Shown in pieces: positions 12,155-24,010 of a stretch of 64,000 nt of DNA. Positions within the stretch are counted from its first letter, which is position 1. Every line of letters starts with the position of its first letter. The notes under the pieces are model-generated. The model ran no database searches and was not told the origin of the DNA. It saw only the letters and a program-made list of their open reading frames with translations. Location of the stretch: NCBI GenBank assembly GCA_002633025.1, contig NMRB01001091.1:97411-161410 (forward strand), in the 5' to 3' direction. The stretch comes from Notospermus geniculatus (lineage: Eukaryota > Nemertea > Pilidiophora > Heteronemertea > Lineidae). The translations under genes and the position numbers were made by a program.

Positions 12155-15150
12155 GAAGAACTTCAAATTGAATTTGAAATTAAATTCGAAATTGAATTTG
12201 AATTTGGATTTGAATTTGGAATTACATTCGAAATTGAATTTGAAATTGAATTTGAAATTGAATTTGAAATTAAATTCGAAATTGAATTTGAAATTGGATT
12301 TTAATTTGGATTTGAATTTGGAATTAAATTCAAAATTGAATTTGAAATTGGATTTGAATTTGGATTTGAATTTGGAATTAAATTCGAAATTTAATTTGAA
12401 TTTGAATTTAAATTTGAAATTGAATTTGAAATTAAATTCGAAAGAATTTGAAATTGGATTTGAATTTGGAATTAAATTCGAAATTGAATTTGAAATTGAA
12501 TTTGAAATTAATTCGAAATTGAATTTGAATTGGATTTTAATTTGGATTTGAATTTGGAATTAAATTCAAAATTGAATTTGAAATTGGATTTGAATTTGGA
12601 ATTAAATTCGAAATTTAATTTGAATTTGAATTTAAATTTGAAATTGAATTTGAAATTAAATTCGAAATTGAATTTGAAATTTGATTTGAATTTGGATTTG
12701 AATTTGGAATTAAATTCGAAATTGTGAATTTGAATTTGAAATTGAATTTGAAATTCAATTGAATTTGGAATTGAAATTGAAAATTGAATTAAATTTGAAA
12801 TTGGGATTTGAATTTGGATTTGAAATTGAATTTGAAATTGAATTTGAAATTCAAATTGAATTTCAAAATCAATTTCAAATTCAATTTCGAATTTAATTTC
12901 AAATTCAATTACAGATTCAATTCGAAATTGAATTTCAAATCCAAATTTTAAATCCAATTTCAAATTTAATTCAATTTCAAAATCAATTTGAAATTGAATT
13001 TCAAATTCAATTTCAAATTCAATTTCAAAATCAATTTCAGATTTAATTCCGAATTTAATTTCAAATTCTGAATTTGAAATTAAATTCGAAATTGAATTTG
13101 AAATTCAATTTGAAATTGAATTTGAAATTGGATTTCAAATTGAATTTCAAAATCAATTTCAGATTCAATTTGAAGTTCAATTTCAAATTCAACTTCAAAA
13201 TCAATTTCAAATTCAATTCCGAATTTAATTTCAAATTCTGAATTCAAAATTCAATTTGAAATTCAATTTGAAATTGAATTTGAAATTGGATTTCAAATTG
13301 AACTTCAAATTGAATCTGAAATTGAATTTGAAATTAAATTCGAAATTGAATTTGAAATTGAATTTGAAATTGAATTTCAAATTGAATTTGAAATTAAATT
13401 TGAAATTGAATTTGAAATTGGATTTGAATTTGGATTTGAATTTGGAATTAAATTCGAAATTGAATTTGAAATTGGATTTGAATTTGGATTTGAATTTGAA
13501 ATTAAATTCGAAATTGAATTTGAAATTGAATTTGAAATTAAATTGAATTTGGAATTGACTTGAATTGAATTGTAATTAAATTCGAAATTGAAATTGAATT
13601 TGAAATTGAATTTCAAATTGAACTTCAAATTTAATTTCAAATGAATTTGAAATTGAATTTGAAATTGGGACTTGAAATTTGAAATTCAATTGAATTTGGA
13701 ATTGACTTGAATTGATTTGAAATTAAAATTCGAAATTGAAGTTAATATTGAATTTGAAATTGAGTTTGAAATTGAACTTCAAATTGAATCTGAAATTGAA
13801 TTTGAAATTGAATTTGAATTTGAAATTGAATTTGAAGTTCAATTGAATTTGGAATTGACTTGAATTGATTTGGAATTGACTTGAAATTAGTTCGAAATTG
13901 AAATTGAATCTCAATTTGAATTTCAAATTGAATTTCAAATTAACTTCAAATTGAATTTCAAATTGAATTTGAAATTATTTGAAATTGGATTTGAAATTGA
14001 ATTTGAAACTGAATTTGAAATTGAACTTCAAATTGAATCTGAAATTGAATTTGAAATTGAATTTGAAATTCAATTGAATTTGGAATTGACCTTGAATTGA
14101 TTTGTAATTGATTTGAAATTAAATTCGAAATTGAAGTTAAAATTGAAGTTGAAATTGAATTTGAAATTGAACTTCAAATTGAATCTGAAATTGAATTTGA
14201 AATTGAATTTGAAATTCAATTGAATTTGGAATTGACTTGAATTGATTTGGAATTGACTTGAAATTAATTCGAAATTGAAATTGAATTTCAAATTCAATTT
14301 CAAATTCAATTTCAGATTCAATTTGAAGTTCAATTTTAAATTCAATTTGAAATTCAATTTCAAATCCAATTTCAGATTCAATTTCAAATTCAATTTCAGA
14401 TTCAATTTCAGATTCAATTTCAAATTTAATTTCAAATTCAATTTCAAAATCAATTTCAAATTCAATTCCGAATTTAATTTCAAATTCTGAATTTGAAATT
14501 AAATTCGAAATTGAATTTGGATTTGAATTTGGAATTAAATTCGAAATTGAAATTGAATTTCAAATTGAATTTTAAATTCAATTTTAAATTCAATTTCAAA
14601 TCCAATTTCAAATCCAACTTCAAATCCAATTCCAAATTCAAATCCAATGTCAAATTCAATTTCAAATTCGAATTCAATTTCAAACTGAATTTCAAATTGA
14701 AATTTCAAATTGAATTTCAACTTGAATTTCAAATTGAATTTCAAATTCAATTTTAAATTCAACTTCAAATCCAGTTTCAAATCCAACTTCAAATCCAATT
14801 CCAAATTCAAATCCAATGTCAAATTCAATTTCAAATTCAGTTTCAAATTCGAATTCAATTTCAAATTGAATTTCAAATTGAAATTTCAAATTGAAGTTCA
14901 ATTTCAAATCCAAATTCAAATCCAATTTCAAATTTAGGCCTAATTCAATTTCAGATTTAATTCAATTTCCAATTTAATTTCTAATTCAATTTCAGATTCA
15001 ATTTGAAATTCAATTTCAAATCCAATTTCAAATCCAAATTCAAATCCAATTTCAATTTAATTCAATTTCAAAATCAAATTGAATTTCAAATTCAATTTCA
15101 GATTCAATTTCAAATTCAATTTCAAATTCAAATTCAATTTCAAATTCAAA
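12155..15150. repeat. AT-rich 12-bp-word satellite with orientation switches
   Basis: Three kb of the 12-base word. The GAATTTGAAATT orientation dominates from about 12.16 to 12.86 and 13.08 to 14.27 kb. The complementary orientation dominates at about 12.87-13.07, 14.28-14.48 and 14.57-15.15 kb. A higher-order segment with CCAATGTCAAATTC recurs at about 14646 and 14813, and also at 11219 and 11431 in the left array. Confidence 0.93.
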
Positions 15151-15176
15151 AAGCAAAAATGGTAAAATTTAAAACG

Positions 15177-15590
15177 GTTCTGCATGAGCGCACGCGAATA
15201 ACCCTGAAGTGCTAAAAAATCACATTTTTTAAGACTTGGGGTTATTCGCGTGTGCTCATGCAGAACTAATGGGAAAAGGCAAAAATGGTAAAATTTAAAA
15301 CGGTTCCGCATGAACGCACGCGAATAACCCTAAAGCGCTAAAAAATGGCATTTTTTAAGACTTGGGGTTATTCGCCTACGCTCATGTGGAACCAATGGGA
15401 AAGCACAAAAATGATGCAATTTAAAACTGTTCCGCATGAGCGCACACGAATAACCCCAAAGCGCTAAAAAATGGCATTTTTAAGACTTGGGGTTATTCGC
15501 GTGCGCTCATGTGGAACCAATGGTAAAAAGCAAAAATGGTAAAATTTAATACGGTTTCGCATGAGCGCACGCGAATAACCCCAAAGCGGA
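15177..15590. repeat. 126-bp hairpin satellite, right block
   Basis: Monomers start near 15177, 15302 and 15428, with a truncated fourth at 15553. Arms carry scattered substitutions relative to the left and middle blocks, so they have diverged since amplification. The truncated monomer runs straight into the CCGCGG array. Confidence 0.93.
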
Positions 15591-15740
15591 GAAAAGTTTA
15601 TTTCCGCGGAGAAAGGTTTTCTCCACGTGGAGAAAAGTTTATTCCGCGGAATAAAGTTATTTCCGCGGAGAAAACTTTATTTCCGCAGAGAAAACATTAT
15701 TTCCGCAGAGAAAAGTTTATTCCACGGAGAAAAGTACGGA
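15590..15740. repeat. Short array of CCGCGGAGAAAA units
   Basis: About eight copies of a unit built on the palindrome CCGCGG (or CCGCAG/CCACGG) followed by AGAAAA and TTTAT, spaced roughly 15-25 bases. It abuts the last hairpin monomer. Confidence 0.8.
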
Positions 15741-17651
15741 AAAAAATAAAAATATAAAATGAAAAATAAATGTCCCTTATGGGCCACCGTATAAGACAAA
15801 GCTGTGAAAAATTATTTCATTTAGCAAATTTGAAAGTCGTACTGGTATTAGACATGCGAAAAATATTGCCCGGCGCCGGGGCACAAGTTGTCTTTGTTTT
15901 GATTATCGCGCAGCGCCGTCTGTTAATACGCGGTGACACTACGCTGTAGCACAGGCCCCTGGAGAACTATCAGTGAGTTTAGAACACATACCTAACCAAA
16001 AAACACTAGTTCGTAAAAAATACACCCCGAGCTCACGAATTTGTCAGCTCGTGGTGTGTTTTTAGATACGTGTTGTGTTTTTTAGATAGGCCTACGTTTG
16101 GTTTAGATACGGGACAATCAATGGAAAAAAAATGGAAATATCGTGCCCTTTAATTTAAGACTTCGAAGTGCATTCGTATTTATTGACAAAGAGATTCATA
16201 CAGACAGCACAAAATCAAGCTTGTAAAATCAAGGACAGTCAATGAAGAATTTCAGAACGAAAAAAAACTATAAGAACTATAGTAGGCCTAATAAGTCGCT
16301 CATGTGCGCCATGCCCCGGGCGCCATGCTGCAAGTCGAGGACCGAGGGAAACACAAATCACGGCGAAGTTGTCCATGTCGTTGTGCGTACGAAGTACATA
16401 TGTAGACCTATCCCGGGAGACCTATGAGGTAGTAGGGCCTACAGACACATGGTAGGCCATGATAACTGTAGACCGACTCTTCTGTGCTCTAGTTCGTCGG
16501 TTCCCGTTCCTGGAGACGAGGGTAACTAACTCTGAAAGCAAATCGTTACATCTCATAAAGAATAGAGAATAAAGAATTTTATGTAGTCCGTTGACCTCCT
16601 CCGCATTTGGACTTTCTGCGGAAAATCCAGTGGTGCCCCTTTTGGCCATTCGCGTATCTTGTTTTCTTGGAACTGTTTATCTTTGTTCAGCAATCTGTAA
16701 GTATAAAAAGCAGAGGTTTTGGAGAATGCTAGGATTTAGGACCAATATATTTCAGTCAGGTATGTATCCAAACAACGAGAAAGCACAAAAATTGACCCAC
16801 AAAATGATAAACATCAAGAAGTCAACTCCCAGAACTTGCAAATTTTCGACCCCAACCGTGGTCTTCCTCAGGCACGTTTCAGTTGGAGAGACCAGAAAAG
16901 ACTGTATTGCAAGTAAAATACCCTAAACACCAACATTTGAGCCAAAATTCGAAGATTGTTAGTTACTAGAGCCACCTGTGACATGCCTAAAAAATATGAT
17001 GATGGCTATAATTAGAACGTACTACATGTAGTTTCTAAACTTGACTGATGTGTGTGGGAAGTTACAAGAAATTATTCCGAAGGTACTGACCCAGGTGAGA
17101 ATGTGTATATAACTGAGAGACTTGTTAGTTAGTACGATCGAATAGACAGAAATGCACACATACCTGGCGTAAAGTCCACAGGAATTGTCATCTAATTGAT
17201 CCGATTAGTGCACTGCTCACTGCCCAATCTGCCCGGCTAATCTGACCTTGTTCATGACAAAGTCATTGTTTCATGTCGCGTGAACGAATACCAGATGCGA
17301 AAGAAACTTAAGTTTCGATAACACAAAGAATGGTACGAATTCCAAGAACTTCTCCTGTCTGAAATAGGGAGGACTGCCACGACGTTCCGGCCGAATAACA
17401 TGTGACCATCAGAAATCCGAAATCAGTTAGTTTCTTCTAAAAATCATCGCTGTACTGCCCTATCCAAATAAGTATGAAGTACACGTATCCATCTTTTTGG
17501 CCCTTTCCGTATCCTTATCCTTATCCTTGCATTTCCTTATTCTTACATTTCCATATCCTTGTATTTCCTTACAGTTGTAGTGGACAACGTTGCGGCCGAA
17601 GTTTCCTGCTGGTGGCTGTTGTGAGATTTTGACGTTTGTGGACTTAGTGTC

Positions 17652-17832
17652 GGTGTAACGTTTTTGAATGTTCCCCGTCTCTGAGTGTTTCTTTACACTT
17701 GTCTGACGGAATAAGCATTTTTGTGACTTGACAATAGGGGACAGGCAGAGAAACCTGTCGGTCTATCGCCTGTGGTTCAAAACAATACGGGGAAACACTG
17801 GCATACGGAAACACTGGCAGGTATCACACCTG
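17652..17832. mobile_element. MITE, GGTGTAACG family (copy 1)
   Basis: Ends are inverted (GGTGTAACGTTTTTGAATG at left, CACACCTG at right), and internal words GTCTGACGGAATAAG and GGAAACACTGG match the element at 55307-55483. Length is about 180 bases. No coding capacity. Confidence 0.75.
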
Positions 17833-18029
17833 TATTCCAGCCTCCCTAGATTCTCCATATGTTCCACCTTTCGAATACATGTAGTGTCTTCTTGATCTCC
17901 ACAACCTGGACAAATCAAAACAGTTCTACACCGTTTGTTTCCAGGTTTTTAAAGACTAAGGTAGCTGCATTTATACATCGACAACTTTCAACAAAAGCAT
18001 GAAATCACTTTTTGCCGTTTGAAATATGA

Positions 18030-18860
18030 ATGATTCTTCCATGAAAAGTCATGCTCGGTGTTTGGACCCTGGATATGTTAATCTTTCATTGTTCTTTTTG
18101 CCTCTCCACATGCGTTTTCTCCATGAACTCCATCTGATTGTTCTGGCTGCCTGTTTGAGCAAGTTCACGTATGGTGTCATAGTTCTTTTTTCCTTTGAAT
18201 GTTCATGTCATCCGTGAAGTCATACATGTCATAGATCTTTATTTGCTTTTTTCTGCACTATGTTCTGGTCCATCCATGAAGTCATAGTTCTTTATTTGTT
18301 TTTTTCTTGGCTATGTTTTGTCATTCATGAAGTCATAGTTTTTTTTATTTTTTTTTCTTGACTACGTTCGTGTCACCCATGAAGTTTTTTCGTATGTTTA
18401 GCTATAAAAGTTCTAGTCAACCATGAAGCCTTAGTTCTTTCTCCTCAAGATGTTCGTGATTTCCATGGGATCAGCGGGGTTTTGAGCATAAATGCTCATG
18501 TTATCCATGAGGTCATAGTTCTGTACCACATGTATGTTAATGAGGTCATCGTTTTTTAACTCAAAATGTCCCTGCATCCACGAAGTAATTAAGTTATTTT
18601 TCATTTGACCATCCATGAAGTCAATTCATTTTTTTCTTTTAATATTCATTTCATCCATGAAGTTGTGGAAAATGCCTCTAATTATCCATGAAGTCATACA
18701 TATATCATAGTGTTTTTCTTCCATGATGACTGAATATAATGTCGATGGCATCAATGAAGTTGTTGTAGGCCTACATGCCTGAGTGTGAATGAGGTTGTCC
18801 CTGAAGTGGGCATCGTTCGTGCGGCACTATATTTGATGATATTCATGATACAATGAAGCT
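18030..18860. repeat. Degenerate tandem repeat on CATCCATGAAGTCAT
   Basis: About 15 copies of a CATCCATGAAGTCAT-like word recur every 35-65 bases, most followed by a T-rich stretch (TAGTTCTTTATTTG). Copies lie near 18208, 18272, 18322, 18375, 18418, 18502, 18575, 18612, 18653, 18683 and 18749. Strong decay suggests an old array. Confidence 0.75.
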
Positions 18861-20033
18861 TGGCTGCCTCGGAGTGTTAATGTTATGTAATTTATTTCAG
18901 TCGTTTCCGCCTCAATTGTTCATAATGATACTGTTGAACGGAAGGACTTTTTATCGTTTTTCTCGAAATGTCTGGACGATACAATATGATATTTTTTGCG
19001 TCCCTCCTGTTTGGTTGTTGTCATTCCTCATCTTTATGTGAAACTGATTCTAGCTTCAATGCTTGTCTCAACTTCGACTTTCACGGTCCGATGATCCATT
19101 TCTTTCGCCACGATTAACTGTACGATGTGCATGGTTTTGCTGCTGGAGGTATAAGGCCGTACAGGTAGACCATGCATTACTCTGCAGTATTATGCAGTGC
19201 AGACAAAGTACATGTAGGCCTACACAAGCCAGTGCTTACACGATGGCCTACCTATACACGTAAATAAGAAGTTGCCCTTGAAACGTTTTCCCCATAAATC
19301 ATGCATACCTCTTTTCCAATTCCATGAGAAATGAACACATCTTCGAATCTCTGAGGCACAGTTGTAATATCCATGAATCTAAATGCACATTTTTTCCAAG
19401 TACACACATATTCACAACTTTACAAGTTTTCTATAAAAAAGCATCGACATCCCAAACGGCTAGCTATGTGGCCACGGTCTATCATGAATTGGTATTTTTT
19501 GTTTCATTGCCATTGGCATCGGCACTTGCTGGTACATGTACGCGATATAACACAACATAGACGTCACAGTGAGAAGAAATAAAATGAATTTTCCGACAGT
19601 TGTGTGATTCACAGGCTTTTCCATCGTCAATCCAGTCTCGAAACGAAAAGGGTAGTCCACAAACCGAGCCCACGTCGAAAGTCTATAGAGCAGTGCTGAG
19701 GCATGCTACGTACGGCTCAGGTGGATTGGGTACATGATGTGAAAGAGAGAGGTACGTGGGCTCATATTGCTTGTGAAGGTATGCATGGAAACTCGCATCA
19801 TTCCAGGTAAAAACCAGCCTCAACTGGGATGAGAAATAGTGTAAGGTTTTTGCATAATGTACAGGGTTTTCTATCTCCATCGATGAGCTGGACTGTAGCT
19901 TCTCTTGTTTGTATGGTTCATCCTAAGAACGTCTACATTGTCTACTACATCATGCACGTGTTGGCTCGATAAGCGATGCCGATGCTGCCCCAGGAACCAA
20001 AAAAACCGCCCCGGGGAAACTGGATATTGAGCT

Positions 20034-20089
20034 CATTTTGGTTCCCGAAGCCACCGCTAGGGCTAGCGGTGGCTTCGGGAACCAAAATG
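20034..20089. repeat. Perfect 27-base-arm palindrome
   Basis: Arms 20034-20060 and 20063-20089 are exact inverted copies (core GGTTCCCGAAGCCACCGC) around a two-base centre. Confidence 0.9.
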
Positions 20090-22028
20090 TATTGAGCTTT
20101 GTTTAAAGCTGACGTGAGTGAACAAAAACTGGAAATTCCAGCTTTGAAAAAGACCACCACGCCACGGTGGTGGTCAAGAGAAACAGAAACGATCATAAGG
20201 CACTTTCAAATCACTTCCAGAACCTGATAGACTACCACATGGTGGCGCCATTTTTTGGGATAAGACTCATTCCATGTACATTTTGTACATTCAGACTGTC
20301 CTCGCATTATTTTTTTGTGGTTGGTGCATATTGATTGTTAGAAGACAATGTCCGATATTTCACATTTAATGCGAAGTATTATCCAGTGTTTTCTCGTCAT
20401 CGTCAAAAAGCCAGCCAGTCAATAAAAGCCGGACTTATTCATATAGGCACAACATTCAATGTTAATGCATGAATTGAAATGTTACTGTTGACAGATCAAT
20501 CAGTGGAATTGGATATCATAACTTGGTTGAAGGTTAGATGTGGTGTGTCTCAGATGCAGTGCGATGTTGTGCGATGCATTGAAAAAAATCGCCAAGCGGT
20601 GTCAGTTTTGACATAGCGCGGGACGGCGCGACGCGGTTGCGTGCGGTGGTCATTCAAATTGTGCCAGAAATGTCCTTGAAAATGATGGCAGCGGTGAAAC
20701 TCACGCGGCAGGCGATTCGACGCGGGAAAATACTGCAGGAGCGATCGGGGGCGGGGGAAATTGCCTTTATTGAGTGTTGTCTTTATTCAAAACTTTTGAG
20801 CACAAATTTCGATATCTTAGTGAGAGGGAAATGTTATTTTTAATGTTACTTTTAATGCCAAATATCCGAGTGAATCAGCTAAAATTTTATTTTGCTGAAA
20901 TAAAATAACTTGTCTGGTAAGTCGTTGGTCCAGTATTCAAAGAACAAGTTTTTTTGATAAAGAACCTGGTTCTTTTGATCACAAACTCGGTTCTTTTGAT
21001 GAAAAGCTTGTTTTTTACCAAAAAATAAAAGAACACGGTTATTTTACCCCCCCCCCCCCAACTGAGTTATTCATTTTTATTCGCAATATCGAAAGGAGGG
21101 TGGTGACACCGATTTCTAAGATCAACATTTTGAATTTTACATGCAAGGAACATGTACCTGCTGACTCTAGCTTTCGACACTACATGTATACGGTGTCTTC
21201 CTCAGGAGTGAGGGAAAATATTAGAACACAAGTATAAGAGTCAAATCAAAATCCCAGAATAGACAACAACATAACAAGTAATTAAGAAAGCAGAGGAAGG
21301 GGTCGGCAAGCAGAGAGGAGGCAGACAAGGAGAATTGTAGAAAAAACAAGGGTTGAGAAGCTAGTAAAAGAACCCTTGTTCTTGACCATTCTTCTGTCTA
21401 AGAATACCTTTAAGAAGTCTTTTGCAGTGTTTTAGTCTTTAAATGCCCTGGTCGAAAATACGGAAAATTAAGGCTAAAAGCAGAGAGGCGGCCTCCTGGT
21501 GTCAGCTCGAACAGGAAGTACCGTTGTTCATTTCTTGTGCCAGCTGACCTTACTTGACCTACTCTAACACAGATGACCTTACTTGACCTACTCTAACACA
21601 GAATCTACATCTTTTCAAGTGCGAATCCCAGTGGATGAGTAATAACGAATTCAATTCAATTCAGAAAGGAAAAATCACCATTCTTAGCTTCCTTCGACAG
21701 CGTGGTTCTTTGATTAAAGATTTGTTAACAAAGGAACAAAAACCTACCGAAGAGAAAGAGGTTTCGATAGGTCGAGAAATCTCTTGATTATAAGATCTAG
21801 AGGTGCACCGAGTTCCCAATCAAGGAATGGGACGTCAAACTAGAATGTTGATGAGGATGGGAACAACATTACCGTGATTACCTTAGAAGAACTTCTCTGG
21901 TAATTTTGCAGTCGTACGTTGCATTTGATTTCCAATCAAGATTTTTTGTTATAATCTCGTAAAATTTCTGACTCGCACATAAAGGGTCATCTACAATACC
22001 TACATTTATCTCATTAGTTAGAATCAAT

Positions 22029-22166
22029 GGGCCGTACTCAAAAAGGGTGTTTAAGATTTAGACGCGTGTAACTTCGACAAATGCATGGTGGAAGTGTGTG
22101 CATTTAGTGAAGTTACACGCGTGTAAGTCTTAATCGCGCGATGATCACCCTTTTTGAATACGGCCC
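22029..22166. repeat. Foldback element, GGGCCGTA-TCA family (short member)
   Basis: Starts GGGCCGTACTCAAAAAGGG and ends CCCTTTTTGAATACGGCCC, with further inverted GACGCGTGTAACTTC inside. It shares its right end (GCGATGATCACCCTT) with the element at 38283-38676. AAT flanks both ends and may be a target duplication. Confidence 0.85.
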
Positions 22167-22189
22167 AATGTTTTTATGACGGGAGGATG

Positions 22190-22444
22190 GCCACAAGCAG
22201 AAAAATGACTGTTTACAGAAAGATCAGCCAAAACTACGAGCTACTTCACCCAGATTCTGGTGAAGTTAAATTAGTGATTTATTTTGAATGCGCGTTATTC
22301 TGTCTCCTTCACCGTGGATGTACCACTGTGAATATTTGTGGAAGTGGGACGAGGTTTAACTGTCAACTCAGCAAAAAGAAAGGGACGTGTATGGAGAAGA
22401 CTGAAGTAAAGGTGACTCGTGGTTGTTGGCTTTTTGAGAAAAAG
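22190..22444 (+). CDS. PAN/apple-like exon, partial gene
   Basis: An open frame rich in cysteine ends at a good donor (GTAAGA at 22445). The spacing FECALFC, RGCTTVNIC, FNCQLSKKKGTC, RGCWLF resembles the PAN/apple fold of secreted adhesion and protease proteins. The acceptor is not certain (possibly an AG near 22201), and no partner exons are assigned. The family resemblance is a judgement from cysteine pattern only. The following single N at 22913 may hide part of the gene. Confidence 0.4.
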
Positions 22445-22912
22445 GTAAGAAAGCATCATTTTCCGCAGAGAAAATATTTTGGTGTGTGCATTATCATATA
22501 CACCCGCCGAAATATTTTTACTATTGCAGTTATGATGACACTTTAGCATCAGTAACATCCTCATCTAACTGATAGGATTTGTTGTTGTTGTTGCTCTTTT
22601 TTGTAAAATTGCATCATGTACGGAGACATCTTGTGTTTCGATATTTCTCAGATTGCTATTCGCGCGCAGGGCAATCGTATGTTGCGTGAATAACGAGCAA
22701 TCGAGAAGAAAATGAACTTCATCTTCAACTTCTTCACACTGAGGGCAAAGTCTTTATTGTTCTCCCTTTAATACGGTGACCCCCGCCAGTTGCAAGCAGC
22801 TTCGGTAATTTGCCTTTACGCTGCGGTCGGGCTCTTGCATGCAACTGCTTGATGACTGCATGAATTTCGACTGCAAAATCGTACCGAGAAAAATCCTTTT
22901 AGAAAAAGAAGA

Positions 22913-22913
22913 N
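22913..22913. other. Single-N join
   Basis: A single N interrupts otherwise normal sequence. The two other isolated Ns (24484 and 61649) sit exactly at duplicated sequence. No duplication is visible at this one. Confidence 0.9.
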
Positions 22914-23041
22914 CGATGTAGGTTCCCACAACTCTACATTACCATTTCAAACGAACTTTAAAGCTCATACCTCCTGTTCTGGGTAAACTGCACGTACACG
23001 TAAAGTACCACACGTCCTGGGATTTATTTTTTATATGGAAC

Positions 23042-24010
23042 TTGGATGAAAAAATAATGAATACCATTATTCTTGGTTACCAGATTACAACTGCTAGTAG
23101 TTTTAGGGTTCGATATCGTTCATCAGTCTACACAAAGATTACAGGGATACAAATACAGAATTTCTACTCGCAGTACATTTTACTTCACAATGTGAAGGAA
23201 AAGGCACTGTTATCGTTCGATTTCATTAAGGGTGAATTCACAGGGCGAATTGTTATTGAAGACGAAGGGATCTGTATTTCTAAGTCTCGGAGTCCTGTAA
23301 TTCAGATTTGGAACGACACTCTCATGATTTTCTGTTACATGGAACAAGTTTATATCACATTTTATACCTTATTCGTTGAAAAACAGGATCACGTGATTAT
23401 AAAACTCGTCAACAAATCAAAAACCTTCACACATCAACCGTTATTCAGTTATAACGATATTTCCTATTGTAAATTCATGAACATGCACAATTTCATAAAT
23501 GACGGTGATTTCTATTATCTTTCCTGCATTGATAAATTCCAGCGGCTAGTCACGATCTATCATAAGGTAGACAAGAGAACAAACACTGACACCATCAAAC
23601 AGCGAACCAGAATCATTTGGCCATTGGATACTGATGACATCATGATATGTTCACTAGGACATCCTAATGTTGATTTTACCCTCTTCCTCTCGAAGCTTGG
23701 CCCTGTCGCTCAAGGGTTTAAGATCACTAGAGGGTGTAGCACCAACAATAGTATAAGCATCGTGTGGAAAAGCCACTTTGAATCTCTGCATGTAGTATTC
23801 CATGGTGAACACAGGATGTCTTACAAAGATATTCTCATGGATGGATCTGGTGGCATACTTCATTTGTTGTCATCAAGAAAGCGATATAGGGGGAAGAAAA
23901 TTTTGACTTTCAACCAAAAAAATGTCATGGAATTGACTGTAAAACAACTGAACTACTATTCAGCAGCAAAGAGTACGCGAACTGGTCAGCCAATCAAGGT
24001 GTTTGAATAG
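23042..24010 (+). CDS. Unrecognised protein exon X (322 aa open frame)
   Basis: A long open frame to TAG with ordinary composition. It has no signal peptide, no membrane segment and no motif I can name. The sequence is rich in alternating hydrophobic strands with repeated aromatic residues, as in beta-propeller or other all-beta proteins. It shares a layout with exon Y downstream: a GEFTGRI motif here matches GTFTGRI in Y, and both end in an IKVF/IKIF motif. The true start may lie in an upstream exon, since the first Met has no support. The last 600 bases are repeated at 24485-25083. Confidence 0.55.
   Translation: MDEKIMNTIILGYQITTASSFRVRYRSSVYTKITGIQIQNFYSQYILLHNVKEKALLSFDFIKGEFTGRIVIEDEGICISKSRSPVIQIWNDTLMIFCYMEQVYITFYTLFVEKQDHVIIKLVNKSKTFTHQPLFSYNDISYCKFMNMHNFINDGDFYYLSCIDKFQRLVTIYHKVDKRTNTDTIKQRTRIIWPLDTDDIMICSLGHPNVDFTLFLSKLGPVAQGFKITRGCSTNNSISIVWKSHFESLHVVFHGEHRMSYKDILMDGSGGILHLLSSRKRYRGKKILTFNQKNVMELTVKQLNYYSAAKSTRTGQPIKVFE

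Larger units (their letters stand above)
15741..22189. other. Non-coding intergenic region
   Basis: No exon with support is seen. It holds a MITE (17652-17832), a degenerate tandem repeat (18030-18860), a perfect palindrome (20034-20089), a poly-C tract near 21048, runs of TTCTTTTGAT words (20925-21045) and a foldback (22029-22166). Near 16838-16905 is one copy of a dispersed repeat with TTTCGACCCCAACC and GTCTTCCTCAGG. Confidence 0.6.

Noticed and set aside
10839-15311. Many open frames coding for repeating Asn-Leu-Lys or Phe-Gln-Ile proteins
   Set aside because: They are by-products of the 12-base AT-rich word, which lacks stop codons in several frames on both strands; they contain N gaps and no splice or start context.
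22154-22546. 130-aa single-exon gene
   Set aside because: The open frame continues past a strong donor at 22445 and starts in the end of a foldback; only the cysteine-rich middle is likely to be exon.
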